From CAXMQZ01 sp963719055 (GTDB lineage: Bacteria > Acidobacteriota > Thermoanaerobaculia > Multivoradales > JAHEKO01), in assembly GCA_963719055.1 (NCBI GenBank), contig CAVRAU010000024.1, positions 1 to 64,000 of the forward strand: a stretch of 64,000 nucleotides of DNA, given 5' to 3'. Positions 27,014-36,674 of this stretch are shown piece by piece. How positions within the stretch are numbered: position 1 is the stretch's first letter; the number at the start of each line of letters is the position of its first letter. Made by a program: the position numbers and the translations under genes. The notes under the pieces were generated by a model, which saw nothing but the letters and a program-made list of their open reading frames with translations, did not search any database and had not been told where the DNA came from.

Positions 27014-29225
27014 ATGGTTTCGCCGGTCAGCCTCTGCGTCTTTGCTGCGGCGCTGCTGTGTCTCGCCATCGCCGTGGCCTGGCTCAGACGCACCAAGGTG
27101 CGCACCGCCCTCGCAGAGGGTGGCGCCTCACTGGGTGGGGCCTCGCTGCTCCTCACGGCTTCAGCAGCGCTGTTTGCCCTGGCTCGACCCCTCGAAGCCT
27201 CAGAGCTTTCGCAGGACGCTGCTCTGCTAGCGCTCATGGCAAGTCCACTCGGCGCGACCTTGGGCCTGCGATGGCGAGGTCGACGATCCATACCCCGGGC
27301 GCTACTCGCCTCGGCGGTGGCATTGGCCGGCGTCGTGCTGTGGCTGACGTTGTTTCTGCGAGGTCCGAGAGGAGGTTGGACCTTTCGCGACGCAGCGCTC
27401 GTTGTGACCGCCGCGGCCATCGCCGTGGCATCGGCAGCCTGCCTTGGCTGGTGGTCCAAACGCCTGGCGATCTCCATTGCCCTGTGTCTGCTTGTTTCGG
27501 CGTCAGGATGTAAGCAGGGCAGCGCGGCCCGCAACCAGGTCGGCACCCTCGAGCTGACGATCCTCGATGCCACCACCGGTGCACCCACTGCGGCTCGACT
27601 CGAGCTCCTCGACGAGCACGGCGATGCCGTGATTCCTGAGGACGCGCTGACCGTTTTCTCCGATTGCGGCAACCTGCCGGTGCATGCGTGGCTGCCGGGA
27701 TTCGCATCCGTGCAGGCTCTGAAGAATGGGCACCGAGCGGTCCAGAACCCTTACACCGGAACCCAACAGTTCTATGCGGACGGCTCGACCCGGTTGCGAC
27801 TCGCCCCCGGCCTCTACTCGGTTTTGGCGACCAAGGGCATCGAGTACAAGCAGGCGAGGGGCATGATCCTCATCGAAGCAGGTCAGTCGAGGCCTTTCGA
27901 CCTCACTCTCGAAAGGTGGGTCGACCTGGCAGGCGAAGGCTGGTACAGCGCCGACGACCACCTCCACATCCCCCGGCCCCACCCTCGCTTCGACCCGAGA
28001 TTGGCGACATGGATGGAGGCCGAGGACTTGCATGTCGCCAATCTGCTGCAGATGGGTCTGGCGCGGGACGTACACATCACGCCCCAGCACGGATTCGGGC
28101 CGCGCTCCGTCTACAAGCGAGGCGACACCTTGCTCATCTCGGGCCAGGAGAATCCGCGAACCCACGTCCTTGGTCACGCGATCGTGCTCGGCGCCCGACA
28201 GTTCCTCGATCTCCCTTCAGAATACCTGCTCTACGACCGCGTTTGGGCGCTCGGACACCTCCAGGGAGCGATCAACGGCTACGCCCACTGGGGACTTGGC
28301 GGAGCGGAGGAAGGACTGGCACTCTGGGGACACGCGGCGCTCCTCGATTTCATCGAAGTCCTGAATCTCGGCTTTCCTTTCTACGACCGTTGGTACGAGG
28401 CGTTGGACCTCGGATTGCAGATCGGGCCCACTGCCGGTACGGATTACCCTTGCCTGCCGGGCTTGCCGGGCCGAGAGCGCTTCTACGCGCAGCTCGACGG
28501 GGCCCTCGAAGCCGAGAAGTGGCTCGAATCCGTGCGCCGAGGAAAAACGTTCGTCACCAATGGTCCAGCCGTCGAGCTCGTGGTTGGAGATGCCCGGCCG
28601 GGGGAGGACCTGCGGTTGGCCGAACCAGGCGAGGTACAGGTACGGGGTCGTGTCAGGTTCGATACGGACCGTGATGCCGTCGAGGCCCTCGAGCTGATCC
28701 GCGGTGGCGTCGTCGCCCTACGCGTCGACGCCTCCACATCCACGGGAGAGATCAGCTTGGAGACGACACTGAATGTCGAGCAGACCACCTGGCTGGCACT
28801 GCGCGCGACCGGCACCAAACGCGGTGAGACCAAAATCGATTTGCGGAGCTTGTTTTCGAGCATGTTGGTGTTGGAGCGGCCCTCGAACGAAGAGCTACTT
28901 ACGCGGTCTGCCGAAGGGTTCCGTGCCACGGCCATCGGCTGCACACACTGGCGCGGTTTGGGTTACCGTCGAGGGAACACCTCCGCTGGCCGAGCAGCCA
29001 CGCGGTCGGGAGGTCGCGCGAATCTGGCTGTCGCGGCTCGCCGAGCTCGAGCAGCGCCTCGGTGAAGACCCCATGCAGAGGTGGGCACATTTCCCCGGTC
29101 GTGGCGACGGCATCGACCTGCGAACGGCACAGGCGAACCGATCTGCTCTGCTACAGGCCATTGAAGCCGCGAGACGACACTACGCGGCCAGCCGCCCTGA
29201 GCCGATCCTCCCGGCGAGCTGGTGA
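27014..29225 (+). CDS. CehA/McbA metallohydrolase with membrane head
   Basis: A composite gene of about 737 residues with a frame break near 28950. The N-terminal 160 residues form four or five transmembrane helices. The last ends in a lipobox-like LCLLVSASGCKQGS at about residue 172, as if a membrane protein had been joined to a lipoprotein. A short beta domain follows (LELTILDATTGAPTAARLEL). The PHP-type hydrolase region starts WYSADDHLHIPRPHPRFDPR, with likely metal ligands in DDHLH, GQENPRTHVLGH, NGYAHWG and AGTDYP. This is the CehA/McbA family arrangement. The in-frame tail after the break is helical (VARIWLSRLAELEQRL). Substrate is unknown; members include carbaryl hydrolases. Confidence 0.75.
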
Positions 29226-29320
29226 ACGAAATCAGCTCTAACCCACTCGGGAGCAGATTTCGGTCGCCGGCAGAGCCTCCCTTGCCAACACACCTCTCCA
29301 AAGGGGAGTACACTTTTTCT

Positions 29321-30994
29321 ATGGATCGCCTGCGGGTGGTTCCACCTTACGGGAAGAGCTTTGTCCAGCCGCTGAGCGCGGGAGTCCATGGTCATCGGAC
29401 GCTCTAGCTCGGCGGATCTTCATATTGGGGATCGTTTTCTCTCTCGACACCATGCCCGTCTCTACCAAGACAAGGGCGAATTGTGGATCGAGGATCTAGG
29501 TTCTCGAAACGGCTCCTGGATCAACGGCAAACGCGTCGACCATCCCATGAAGTTTCGGTCCGGCGATCGGATTCGGCTCTCCAACACCTATATCGTTTCC
29601 GGCTCGGAAACCGAGACTTTGGAAAGAACGCCAACCGATTTCCTCAAAGCTGACTCCGAGGTCTCCTTTCGACCTGTTCACGAGGTCACCAGCGATGAGC
29701 ATCCGCGTCCCCCGACCAGGACCGAATCGACCGACATCGTCAAAGCGCAGGCCGATCATCTGCATCTTTTGAACCAGATCCACAGCGCCCTCAGCGAGCC
29801 GGTCGATCTGGAGAGCCTGCTGGAGATGATTCTCGACCGCTCCTTCGATGTCTTGCAGCCCGATCAGGGAGTGATCTATCTCCAGCAACCCACCGGCGAG
29901 TACCATCGGGCAGCGGAACGGTCGGTGGGCTCGATGGCCAGTGAGTACCTGGACTCACAGACCCTGCTCGACAAGGTGGCCCGCGAGGGGCTGACAGCCC
30001 ACGTGCTCGGGCTGGACACCGACTCCGGCTGGCAGGAGGCTGGGAGCCTGGTCGACCAGGGCGTCAAGAGCCTGATCGCCGCACCCCTCACGGACACTCA
30101 GGGCTCGCTGGGGATGATCGCCATGACATCCCACAAGCCCGAATCTCCGTTCGGTGACCGGGAGCTGGAGCTGCTCGTATCCATCTCTTCCATTGCGTCC
30201 CTGCGGATTCGCAACCTGCTGCTGACAGAGGACGCTGTGCGCAAGAGCCTCGAGGCCGAACAGATCGACCGGGAATTGAAGCTGGCACGGAGAATCCAGC
30301 TCGGGCTCTTGCCTGCTGAAATACCGCAGGCCGATGGCTTCGAGCTCCACGGCAGCTCGATGCCGTGTCGATACGTCTCCGGCGACTACTATCAGATGGT
30401 TTCCAGACAGGACGACCGGGAGCTGCTCGTCGTGTTGGCGGACGTCGTGGGCAAGGGGCTCGGGGCCTCGCTCTTGACGGCCTCTCTCGAGGCCTTGGCT
30501 GCAGGACCCATCGAGGTCGGTCGTTCGCCCGTGGAGATCTGCAGCCGCGTCGGCCGCCGTCTACACGAACGGACGATCACCGGCAAATTCGCCACCATGT
30601 TCGTCGTCGCGCTGAAGAGTCGTGACACGAGTTTCACGTTCGCCAATGCGGGTCATTGCCCAGGACTGCTCGTCCGGCACGACGGCAGGATCCGTCGCCT
30701 GAAGGCGACCGGCCCACCTCTAGGGCTCTTTCCGAATATCGAGTACCAGGAAGCCAACCATCACCTGACTCCCGGTGATTTGCTGGTTCTCTATTCTGAT
30801 GGCCTCACCGAGGCTGCCGACTGCAAAGACAGGGAGTATGGTCTGCGTCGCCTGACCCGCGTCTGCAAAGAGCCATCGGGACGAACCCCTGACGGAGCTC
30901 GCGCGGAGCCATCGAGTCCGATATCGAGGGTTTCGTTCAGGGCCAACCCTACGAAGACGACCGGACCCTCGTGCTGGTTCGTCGCACTCACTGA
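29321..30994 (+). CDS. FHA-GAF-SpoIIE (RsbU-like) phosphatase
   Basis: A composite gene of about 557 residues. The start at 29321 (MDRLRVVPPYGKSFVQPLS) supplies the first FHA strands. A break near 29385 leads into VIGRSSSADLHIGDRFLSRH HARL and LGSRNGSWINGKRV, the phosphothreonine-binding FHA core. A GAF domain spans about residues 130-300. The SpoIIE/PP2C phosphatase (about 320-555) shows RRIQLGLLP, YVSGDYYQMV, LADVVGKGLGASLL, FANAGHCPGLLV and LYSDGLTEA. Two more breaks lie near 30872 and 30905. The corrected end is AIESDIEGFVQGQPYEDDRT LVLV. It probably dephosphorylates an anti-anti-sigma or a similar partner under FHA/GAF control. Confidence 0.85.
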
Positions 30995-31055
30995 CGCCTG
31001 GCAAGCTCCTCTCGAGAGGAGCCGGCCGGGCATCGTTTTCAGGGCACGTGCGACC

Positions 31056-32083
31056 CTACGAGATCGGGGACGGTACGCCAGATCCGGCGAAGTGCTCTCG
31101 AACCGCATCGAGCACAGCAATCTCCAGCAGCTCGATCCAACCCGTGCTCAGACCCTCCGACAGCTGATCGCCGTACAGCACCATGATGACCACGTCGTCC
31201 ACTTTTACGGGTAGCGCCACCGACTTGCTGCTCGACGGCCCCCCCAAGGCTTCCAGGATTCTCGCGTCTCCGTCGACCTCTTCCAGTTTCGCCAGCAGCG
31301 GGCTCTCCCTGTCGAGCGCCCGAGCCAATACGCTCGGATCCAAGTCGGGAGATCTGAAGCTGTGACAGTCGTTTGCCCGACCCGCTGCCACCCGTATCGA
31401 GCCCATAGTGACCGACGGCCTGGAATGTCTCCGAGTGCACGGCAAACAGCACACACCGACCACAGATGTCGCCGGCGATGTCCAGCAGCTTGTAGACGAC
31501 CTCGCCGCCGATCGTCGGCGAGCTGATCTCGTGCGATCAGGGAATCGATCGATGTCGGACCCGGCTTCTGGCTGCGAGCGCCTTTTCATCGGCCTGACGT
31601 GCCGCCTCCAGAAGGACGTGGGTGGACTCCACTCCTGATTTGACGAGGAATTCCTCGGCCTTCACCTCGACCTCTCCATGATCGGCGAACTCCTGGCATT
31701 CAAAGGCGAAACCGCCCGAGTCCCAGTGGAAGAATTCCGAGATGATTCTGGCGAATTGCTCTTGAATCACTTCTTCGAGCATCTGCTGCGACAGGACGTC
31801 CATCTCGACCAGGACATTGCCCAGGCGCCTGGTCTCGGTTTCGCGATCCTGGAGCTCCAAAGCCTCCATCAGCTCGTCCTCGCTGATGAGCTTCCGGGCC
31901 AACAGAAGGCTGCCAAGGTTCTCCCGTACGGAAGGAGCTGGCCGTATAGATGATCCGGCCCTTCCGAAAGACAATCAGACCTTCCTGGTCGGAGCGCTCG
32001 AGATGCAGACTGCCACTCTTGCCCAGGAGCCCGAATAGCTGAATCAGCTCACCGGGATTGAAGTCCTGAAGCCTGCCCTTCAC
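31056..32083 (-). CDS. DUF4388 (PATAN-like) regulatory protein, broken
   Basis: The N-terminus (MKGRLQDFNPGELIQLFGLL GKSGSLHLERS, then GLIVFRKGRIIYT) is the DUF4388 domain found in acidobacterial and deltaproteobacterial signalling proteins. A helical region follows, LGSLLLARKLISEDELMEAL and VIQEQFARIISEFFHWDSGG. The last part reads LFAVHSETFQAVGHYGLDTG and LPVKVDDVVIMVLYGDQL, possibly a GAF-like or similar sensing domain. At least three frame breaks (near 31945, 31565, 31370, perhaps more) scatter the protein over all three frames. It converges on the FHA phosphatase. The density of breaks could mean true decay, but neighbours show the same error type. Confidence 0.65.
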
Positions 32084-32263
32084 TCTTGCTTCTCGATTCC
32101 GTTTCCGGACACCCTGGAGTTCCCCTCGTCGAGATCGCCGTTGGCCATGTTACACGGATTTCGGCCTTCTCTTAAGAGCCAAGGATCGCCTCAGGTCCGT
32201 TCCCGGCCAGAGCGACGAAGATGACGGCTGTCGCAGAGAGGATCAGTTCAGAAGGACCTGCAA

Positions 32264-32909
32264 TCACCCGATCAGGTCGATCCCAGCGCGGTAGAGAGCT
32301 GGGCTATCGCAGACGAAGTCCCTCGACGAGGTGACACCAGAGGACTTCACCGTAGAGCTTGATTCTGGATTTCTTGCCCTGGGCCTCGAACAAGCAACGG
32401 GTGGAGACGCGCAAGGGTCGATGGACCTCGACTCCCATTCCGTGTTCACTCCAGTTCACGACTTTGCCACGCGCAGGGAGATAGAGCTCGACGCCGTCGA
32501 CCCTCTTGCGATCGTAGCGACGCGGCTCTTTGTAGCTGGGCGTTTTGTTGTCGTTCTGATGGAGCTCTTCCGTCAATCGACGCCATTCGCCTTGGCGCTC
32601 CGTAAGTCCCGGCATCGGGTCCGCGCAAAACTCTCGGGTCTCGTCCGCATCCACCATGCCGTCCAACGGCTCTGGCCAGGCGGGGCCTCCTACCGCAATC
32701 TGGTCCGCACGACAGCCCAGATACGCCGCCGCCGAATCCACGGCACCGAAGGCGTCGGCACCGACCTCTATCGGCAGGCGTTCACTCTTTCGCCGACCGT
32801 CGACGACGTACCTCACATACCATCCGGGCGCGTGGTAGGAACCCCTGCCCACGAAATCGAGTCGTGCAATCGGTCCCTTGTCTGGATGATTGTCATGCTC
32901 CCTCTTCAT
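32264..32909 (-). CDS. PilZ domain protein with AP2-like head
   Basis: A composite gene of about 214 residues. Residues about 10-75 (GSYHAPGWYVRYVVDGRRKS, DAFGAVDSAAAYLG) resemble the AP2-like integrase-type DNA-binding fold, a tentative match. Residues about 125-213 form a PilZ domain: EPRRYDRKRVDGVELYLP, VVNWSEHGMGVEVHRPL and KLYGEVLWCHLVEG. A break near 32325 is needed to reach the canonical PilZ end SPALYRAGIDLIG. The RxxxR-like motif (RRYDRKR) could bind cyclic di-GMP, but the second D/NxSxxG box is NWSEHG, so ligand binding is plausible. Together with YajQ nearby it points to cyclic-di-GMP signalling. Confidence 0.65.
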
Positions 32910-33024
32910 GACTATAAGGCAGACCCCGAATCGTCACCTGCCAATTCGATATATGCAAATGCCTCTTGGGGAAAGACTTGCGCCCTCCTCAGCCGTTTGT
33001 CACGGAGGGAATCCAGTCGATTCC

Positions 33025-33664
33025 CTACTGCGGCTCGAGCGAGGTCGAGTACTTGACGGCCACCTTGATGGTTTCGTCGATGGCCTTGAAGAACTCGTCG
33101 GCCTGCTGTTGAGCGCCGCGGCCTCGTCGTCGAGCTCGGCGATGGCCGAGGGGTTGAGATCGTTGCCTAGATAGCGCACCTGGTCGTCCAGGGCCGCGAT
33201 GAAGGTAGCGAAGTCGTCCGCCGCCTTGGAGCCGGCCTCGAAGATCTTGTCGTAGTTGGCTTTGGTCTCCGCCATGCGACCTTCGCTCTTGGCACGCATC
33301 TCATCACTGTTGTACCCCGCCAGGCTCTCCTCCCAATCCATGAAGAAGGCATCCGCTGCTTTCTGCATACTGTCGGCCTTGACTCGGACATCGTCCCTGG
33401 ACTTCCTCGCACTTGCCGATGTCCTTGACCAGCTTCTTGTATTCCGCTCTCGGGTCCTGGGCCTTGCCCTCGACGATGTAGTTGTACGACTCGAGAGTCT
33501 TCTTGACCTGCAGATTGGTCGCCCGGATCGCCGAGGTCGTCTGCTGGGCCCGGTAGATCAACTTGTCGGTCTTCTTGTGTCCAGACGAAGACTGTGCCAA
33601 CCCGACACCGACGGTCGAGACCAGAATGGCGGCCATCACGGCCGTTACGAAGCATCTTGCGCAT
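33025..33664 (-). CDS. DUF2959 family secreted coiled-coil protein
   Basis: A composite gene of about 213 residues, broken near 33648, 33400 and 33110. The start MRKMLRN at 33664 joins to a signal peptide (MAAILVSTVGVGLAQSSS). The body is helical: DKLIYRAQQTTSAIRATNLQ, YNYIVEGKAQDPRAEYKKLV, ADAFFMDWEESLAGYNSDEM and GSKAADDFATFIAALDDQVR. It ends KAIDETIKVAVKYSTSLEPQ. This matches the DUF2959 pattern. Function is unknown. It is a stand-alone gene. Confidence 0.7.
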
Positions 33665-33780
33665 GTTCAGCTTCTCCTTGTTGGTTGGAAGCGCTCATTA
33701 TAGAGGCTGCACCTCCACAATACGACACACCTCCGCGAACCCGTCTTTCGGCTCCCGATCCACTGGACGGCGAGTCGGCC

Positions 33781-34944
33781 TTAGAGCAACTTGACCGTCA
33801 CGGGTCGGTCGACAGTCTCCACTGTCGTCTTGAATACGACACCGTGGGCGGCAAGATGGGCCATGACGAACTCGGTGCACATTCGGTCCAGTCCGACATA
33901 CTCCGGAGGACAGATCCCTGGGCGGGTGAACATCTCGTCGGCCAACAAGTGCACCCCGGCCGTGCAGGTATAACCAGTGGTGCGCGCCATGGAGGACACG
34001 CCCTTCTCGGTGTCATAGCGATCTAGGAGATCGTAGGTGACTCGCTCGTGCCGTCCATCCGCCAGCCGCCCCTCGATTTCCACCCGCATGACCGTGAACT
34101 CTTCCTCCCCCTCCTCGAAGGTCCAGTGCGGAAACATGAGTGCCGAGGTGAAGGCCAGAGGGGAAATCTCGACACCGTCGACCTCGATCGGATCCTTCTC
34201 GAAGAAGCCCACCTGCCGCAGGGCCTCCATGAAGCGCCCATGGTACGGGTAGCGCAGGGTCTTTTCCTTCATGTTCGGGCACTTCATGGTGGTCGCCAAA
34301 GTGCGCAGCCCATCGGTGTTGAGGGATTCCAACGCCCCCACCCCTTCGAAGTGGACGACTTCGGGGTCAGAGAGCGCCGGCCGGGTCACCATGTGCCCGT
34401 TCTCGACGTAGCGTGCGGGCCGGGTGTATTCCTCTACGACATCCGCCGGCGAGAAGCCCGCCTTGTATTCAAAGGGCCAATCTCGCACCACGGGCAAACC
34501 GCCAACCAGGCACTCGAACCTCTCGACACTCTCCATCTCAGCGCTGTGAAAGCCCATCAAGAGATTGCTCATACCGGGCGCCACCCCGAAATCCACCAGG
34601 GCCGTCACGCCATGCTTCCTGGCAAGCTCGTCCAGTTCGAACGGATCCTCGGGAAAGAACGCGATATCGACCACGTTCTTGCCGGCTCGGATGACGGTCT
34701 CGAGAGTCCGTTTTCCAATCGATCCGGGTAGGGCGCCGACGACGACATCGGCTAGCTCGACCACCTCGGCCACAGTCGCGGCGTCCAGGAGATCGGCAAC
34801 CCGAGTGTGTATGGAGGTGTCCGTCGCGGCCTTCTCCAACCTCTCCCGACTGCTATCGACCGACGTTACGTCGAAGTGTGAGTCCAGATCGCGAGCCACT
34901 TCGCGACCGACCAAACCGGCTCCGAGAACCACGACTTTTTTCAT
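33781..34944 (-). CDS. Saccharopine dehydrogenase-family oxidoreductase
   Basis: The protein has 387 residues. The start at 34944 (MKKVVVLGAGLVGREVARDL) is preceded by AGGAGG. The N-terminal Rossmann fold has GAGLVG and a VTSVDSSRERLEK acid-ending second strand, favouring NAD. The middle contains VVDIAFFPEDPFELDELARK and VDFGVAPGMSNLLMGFH, typical of saccharopine dehydrogenase/lysine 6-dehydrogenase-like enzymes. Residues about 140-310 form the substrate domain. A role in lysine catabolism or a related amino acid pathway is inferred, and the exact substrate is uncertain. The frame is intact. Confidence 0.85.
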   Translation of the reverse strand: MKKVVVLGAGLVGREVARDLDSHFDVTSVDSSRERLEKAATDTSIHTRVADLLDAATVAEVVELADVVVGALPGSIGKRTLETVIRAGKNVVDIAFFPEDPFELDELARKHGVTALVDFGVAPGMSNLLMGFHSAEMESVERFECLVGGLPVVRDWPFEYKAGFSPADVVEEYTRPARYVENGHMVTRPALSDPEVVHFEGVGALESLNTDGLRTLATTMKCPNMKEKTLRYPYHGRFMEALRQVGFFEKDPIEVDGVEISPLAFTSALMFPHWTFEEGEEEFTVMRVEIEGRLADGRHERVTYDLLDRYDTEKGVSSMARTTGYTCTAGVHLLADEMFTRPGICPPEYVGLDRMCTEFVMAHLAAHGVVFKTTVETVDRPVTVKLL

Positions 34945-35042
34945 CAGACACCTCCTCTCCAGAACGGGCCGATCCCGTCCCAGCCAAAGGAGGCTATCCG
35001 CGACCACCGGAGGGTGTCGCCATCCTTTGGGGTAGGAGATCC

Positions 35043-35072
35043 TGCAACCGTTTTTCTCCTGCCCCGGTCTTA
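35043..35072 (+). promoter_or_regulatory. Possible ECF-type promoter
   Basis: TGCAACC (35043-35049) and GTCTTA (35067-35072), 17 bases apart and flanked by a T run, resemble ECF sigma promoters (AAC core and GTCT/CGTC core). It lies 44 bases before the first gene of the unit that encodes an ECF sigma factor, so autoregulation is plausible. Confidence 0.35.
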
Positions 35073-35115
35073 TACGTGTAGTCTGAACGAGAAACCACTA
35101 TCGAGGAAACCAACC

Positions 35116-35542
35116 ATGTTTACGAACGATGGAATGTTTTGGGCGCTCCTCGGCATGACCTGGGTCTTCGCCTGCGCCGCGGTGCTGATCATCGTCTGGC
35201 ACCTGCGAAGCAAACGGCGGATGGAGAAGATGAGCCTGATCCATGAGGAGAGGATGAAGGCCATCGAGAAGGGTGTACCCCTACCGGAATTTCCCGAGCT
35301 CAGCGAGGAGGCCAAGATGCAGCAGTTCGACAAGATCTTCACCCCACCCAAGTTGAACCCACGCTGGCCCATCGGCGTCGGAGTCGTGATCATGATGGGC
35401 GGCCTCGGCTTTCTCGGTGGCCATGATGCTGTCGAATGACCGCGAAATGGCCAAGCTCTGGTCGATGGGTCTGATCCCGATCTTCATTGGCTTCGGTCTG
35501 GTCCTGTACTACTTTCTGACCCGTCAACCCGATCACGGCTAG
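35116..35542 (+). CDS. Small membrane protein of the ECF operon
   Basis: A composite gene of about 141 residues with a frame break near 35415. One helix at the N-terminus (FWALLGMTWVFACAAVLIIV) is followed by a cytoplasmic loop (RMEKMSLIHEERMKAIEKGV PLPEFPEL). After the break two helices follow (VGVVIMMGGLGFL and LIPIFIGFGLVLYYFL). This organisation is common for DUF6249-like proteins encoded beside ECF sigma genes, and I make that match with moderate confidence. It lies 22 bases upstream of the sigma gene. Confidence 0.65.
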
Positions 35543-35564
35543 TCGTTCCTGGGAGCCAGAGCGA

Positions 35565-36132
35565 ATGGACGACGCCTTCCTGGTGCAGGAGTTCCAGCGC
35601 ACCGCCGACCCCACCCACTTCAACGCGCTCGTCGAGCGCCACAGAGGATCGGTCTTCCGACTGATCCTCTCGATTTTGGGCCCGGGTCGCGAAGGTGAAG
35701 CCGAAGAGCTCGCCCAGGACGTCTTCGTCAAGGTCTACCAGCGGCTGGACCAGTTTCGAGGGGATGCCCAGTTTCGATCGTGGCTCTTCCGCATCGCCTA
35801 CAACGCGGCTCTCGACCACCGCTCTCGTTTGAGCTTCAAGGCCACCCACCAATCCCAGGAGGTACTGGAGATGGCACCGAGCCAGTCCCGCGAATCGAAC
35901 CCCTACCAACTCGCTGTCGACGCTGCCCAGCAATCAGCGCTCCGGGCCGCCATGGCACGACTGCCCGACTCTCTATCGATCGGTCCTCCACCTGCACTAC
36001 TGGATGGGAATGACGGTTTCTGAAGTCGGCGAGACCCTCTCGGTCCCCGAGGGCACGGTCAAGTCCTACCTGCACCGCGCTCGCGGCAAGTTGTATGGGA
36101 TGCTGCGCAAGCAAGGAGTTACCGATGTCTGA
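35565..36132 (+). CDS. ECF RNA polymerase sigma factor
   Basis: A composite gene of about 188 residues with a frame break near 35975. Region 2 shows FNALVERHRGSVFRLILSIL, EELAQDVFVKVYQRLDQFRG and FRSWLFRIAYNAALDH. The corrected region 4 reads YRSVLHLHYWMGMTVSEVGE TLSVPEGTVKSYLHRARGKL, a normal helix-turn-helix. The start at 35565 follows GGGAG. Its end overlaps the start of the anti-sigma gene by 8 bases, implying coupled translation and one-to-one stoichiometry. Confidence 0.9.
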
Positions 36133-36595
36133 GAAACACACCGATTGCGATCGCTTCGAGGCGTGGCTCCTCGAAGGAGCACCCGACACCGAGAGTCAGG
36201 ACTGGATCCTTCATCTCGAAAGCTGCTCGGGATGTCGCGACCAGTGGGCGGCACACCAGATGCTGGTGGCCACCTTCGCCGAGGAAGCCGTGCCTGAGCT
36301 TTCCCAAGATTTCGACGCTGGACTGCAGCGCAAGCTGGACGCTGCTCTCGAGGTCCAACCGCTCCGTGGTTGGCGCTTGGTGGCCATGGCTGGTTACGCC
36401 GTCATCGCCGCCCTGCTCCTGCGGTGGGTCTTCACCAGGTTTCCCTTGCCATCCCTATCGATCGACCCCTCTTCGCCCTGGACAGTGGTCTTGGCCATCG
36501 CCGCAGTACCTCTCACCTTGTGGATGACGATCGCGGCCACTCGATGGCTGCCCTCGCGTGGCGGCAGCCGGTTCACACATCTCGGACTGCTCTAA
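36125..36595 (+). CDS. Anti-sigma factor with zinc-finger-like head
   Basis: The protein has 156 residues. The N-terminus holds a zf-HC2-like motif: CDRFEAWLLEG, then HLESCSGCRDQW, with His-x3-Cys-x2-Cys spacing. Two transmembrane helices follow (LVAMAGYAVIAALLLRWVF and VVLAIAAVPLTLWMTIAA). It overlaps the ECF sigma gene and is therefore its likely membrane-bound inhibitor. The C-terminal end after the second helix is very short, so the sensing region would be the loop between helices. Confidence 0.8.
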   Translation: MSEKHTDCDRFEAWLLEGAPDTESQDWILHLESCSGCRDQWAAHQMLVATFAEEAVPELSQDFDAGLQRKLDAALEVQPLRGWRLVAMAGYAVIAALLLRWVFTRFPLPSLSIDPSSPWTVVLAIAAVPLTLWMTIAATRWLPSRGGSRFTHLGLL

Positions 36596-36674
36596 CTGAC
36601 GGCAAGCTGCCCGACCTCAACCCATCCCAACGAGGGCTGCGGTAAGCTCGATCGGACAACCTGAGGCAATCTGG

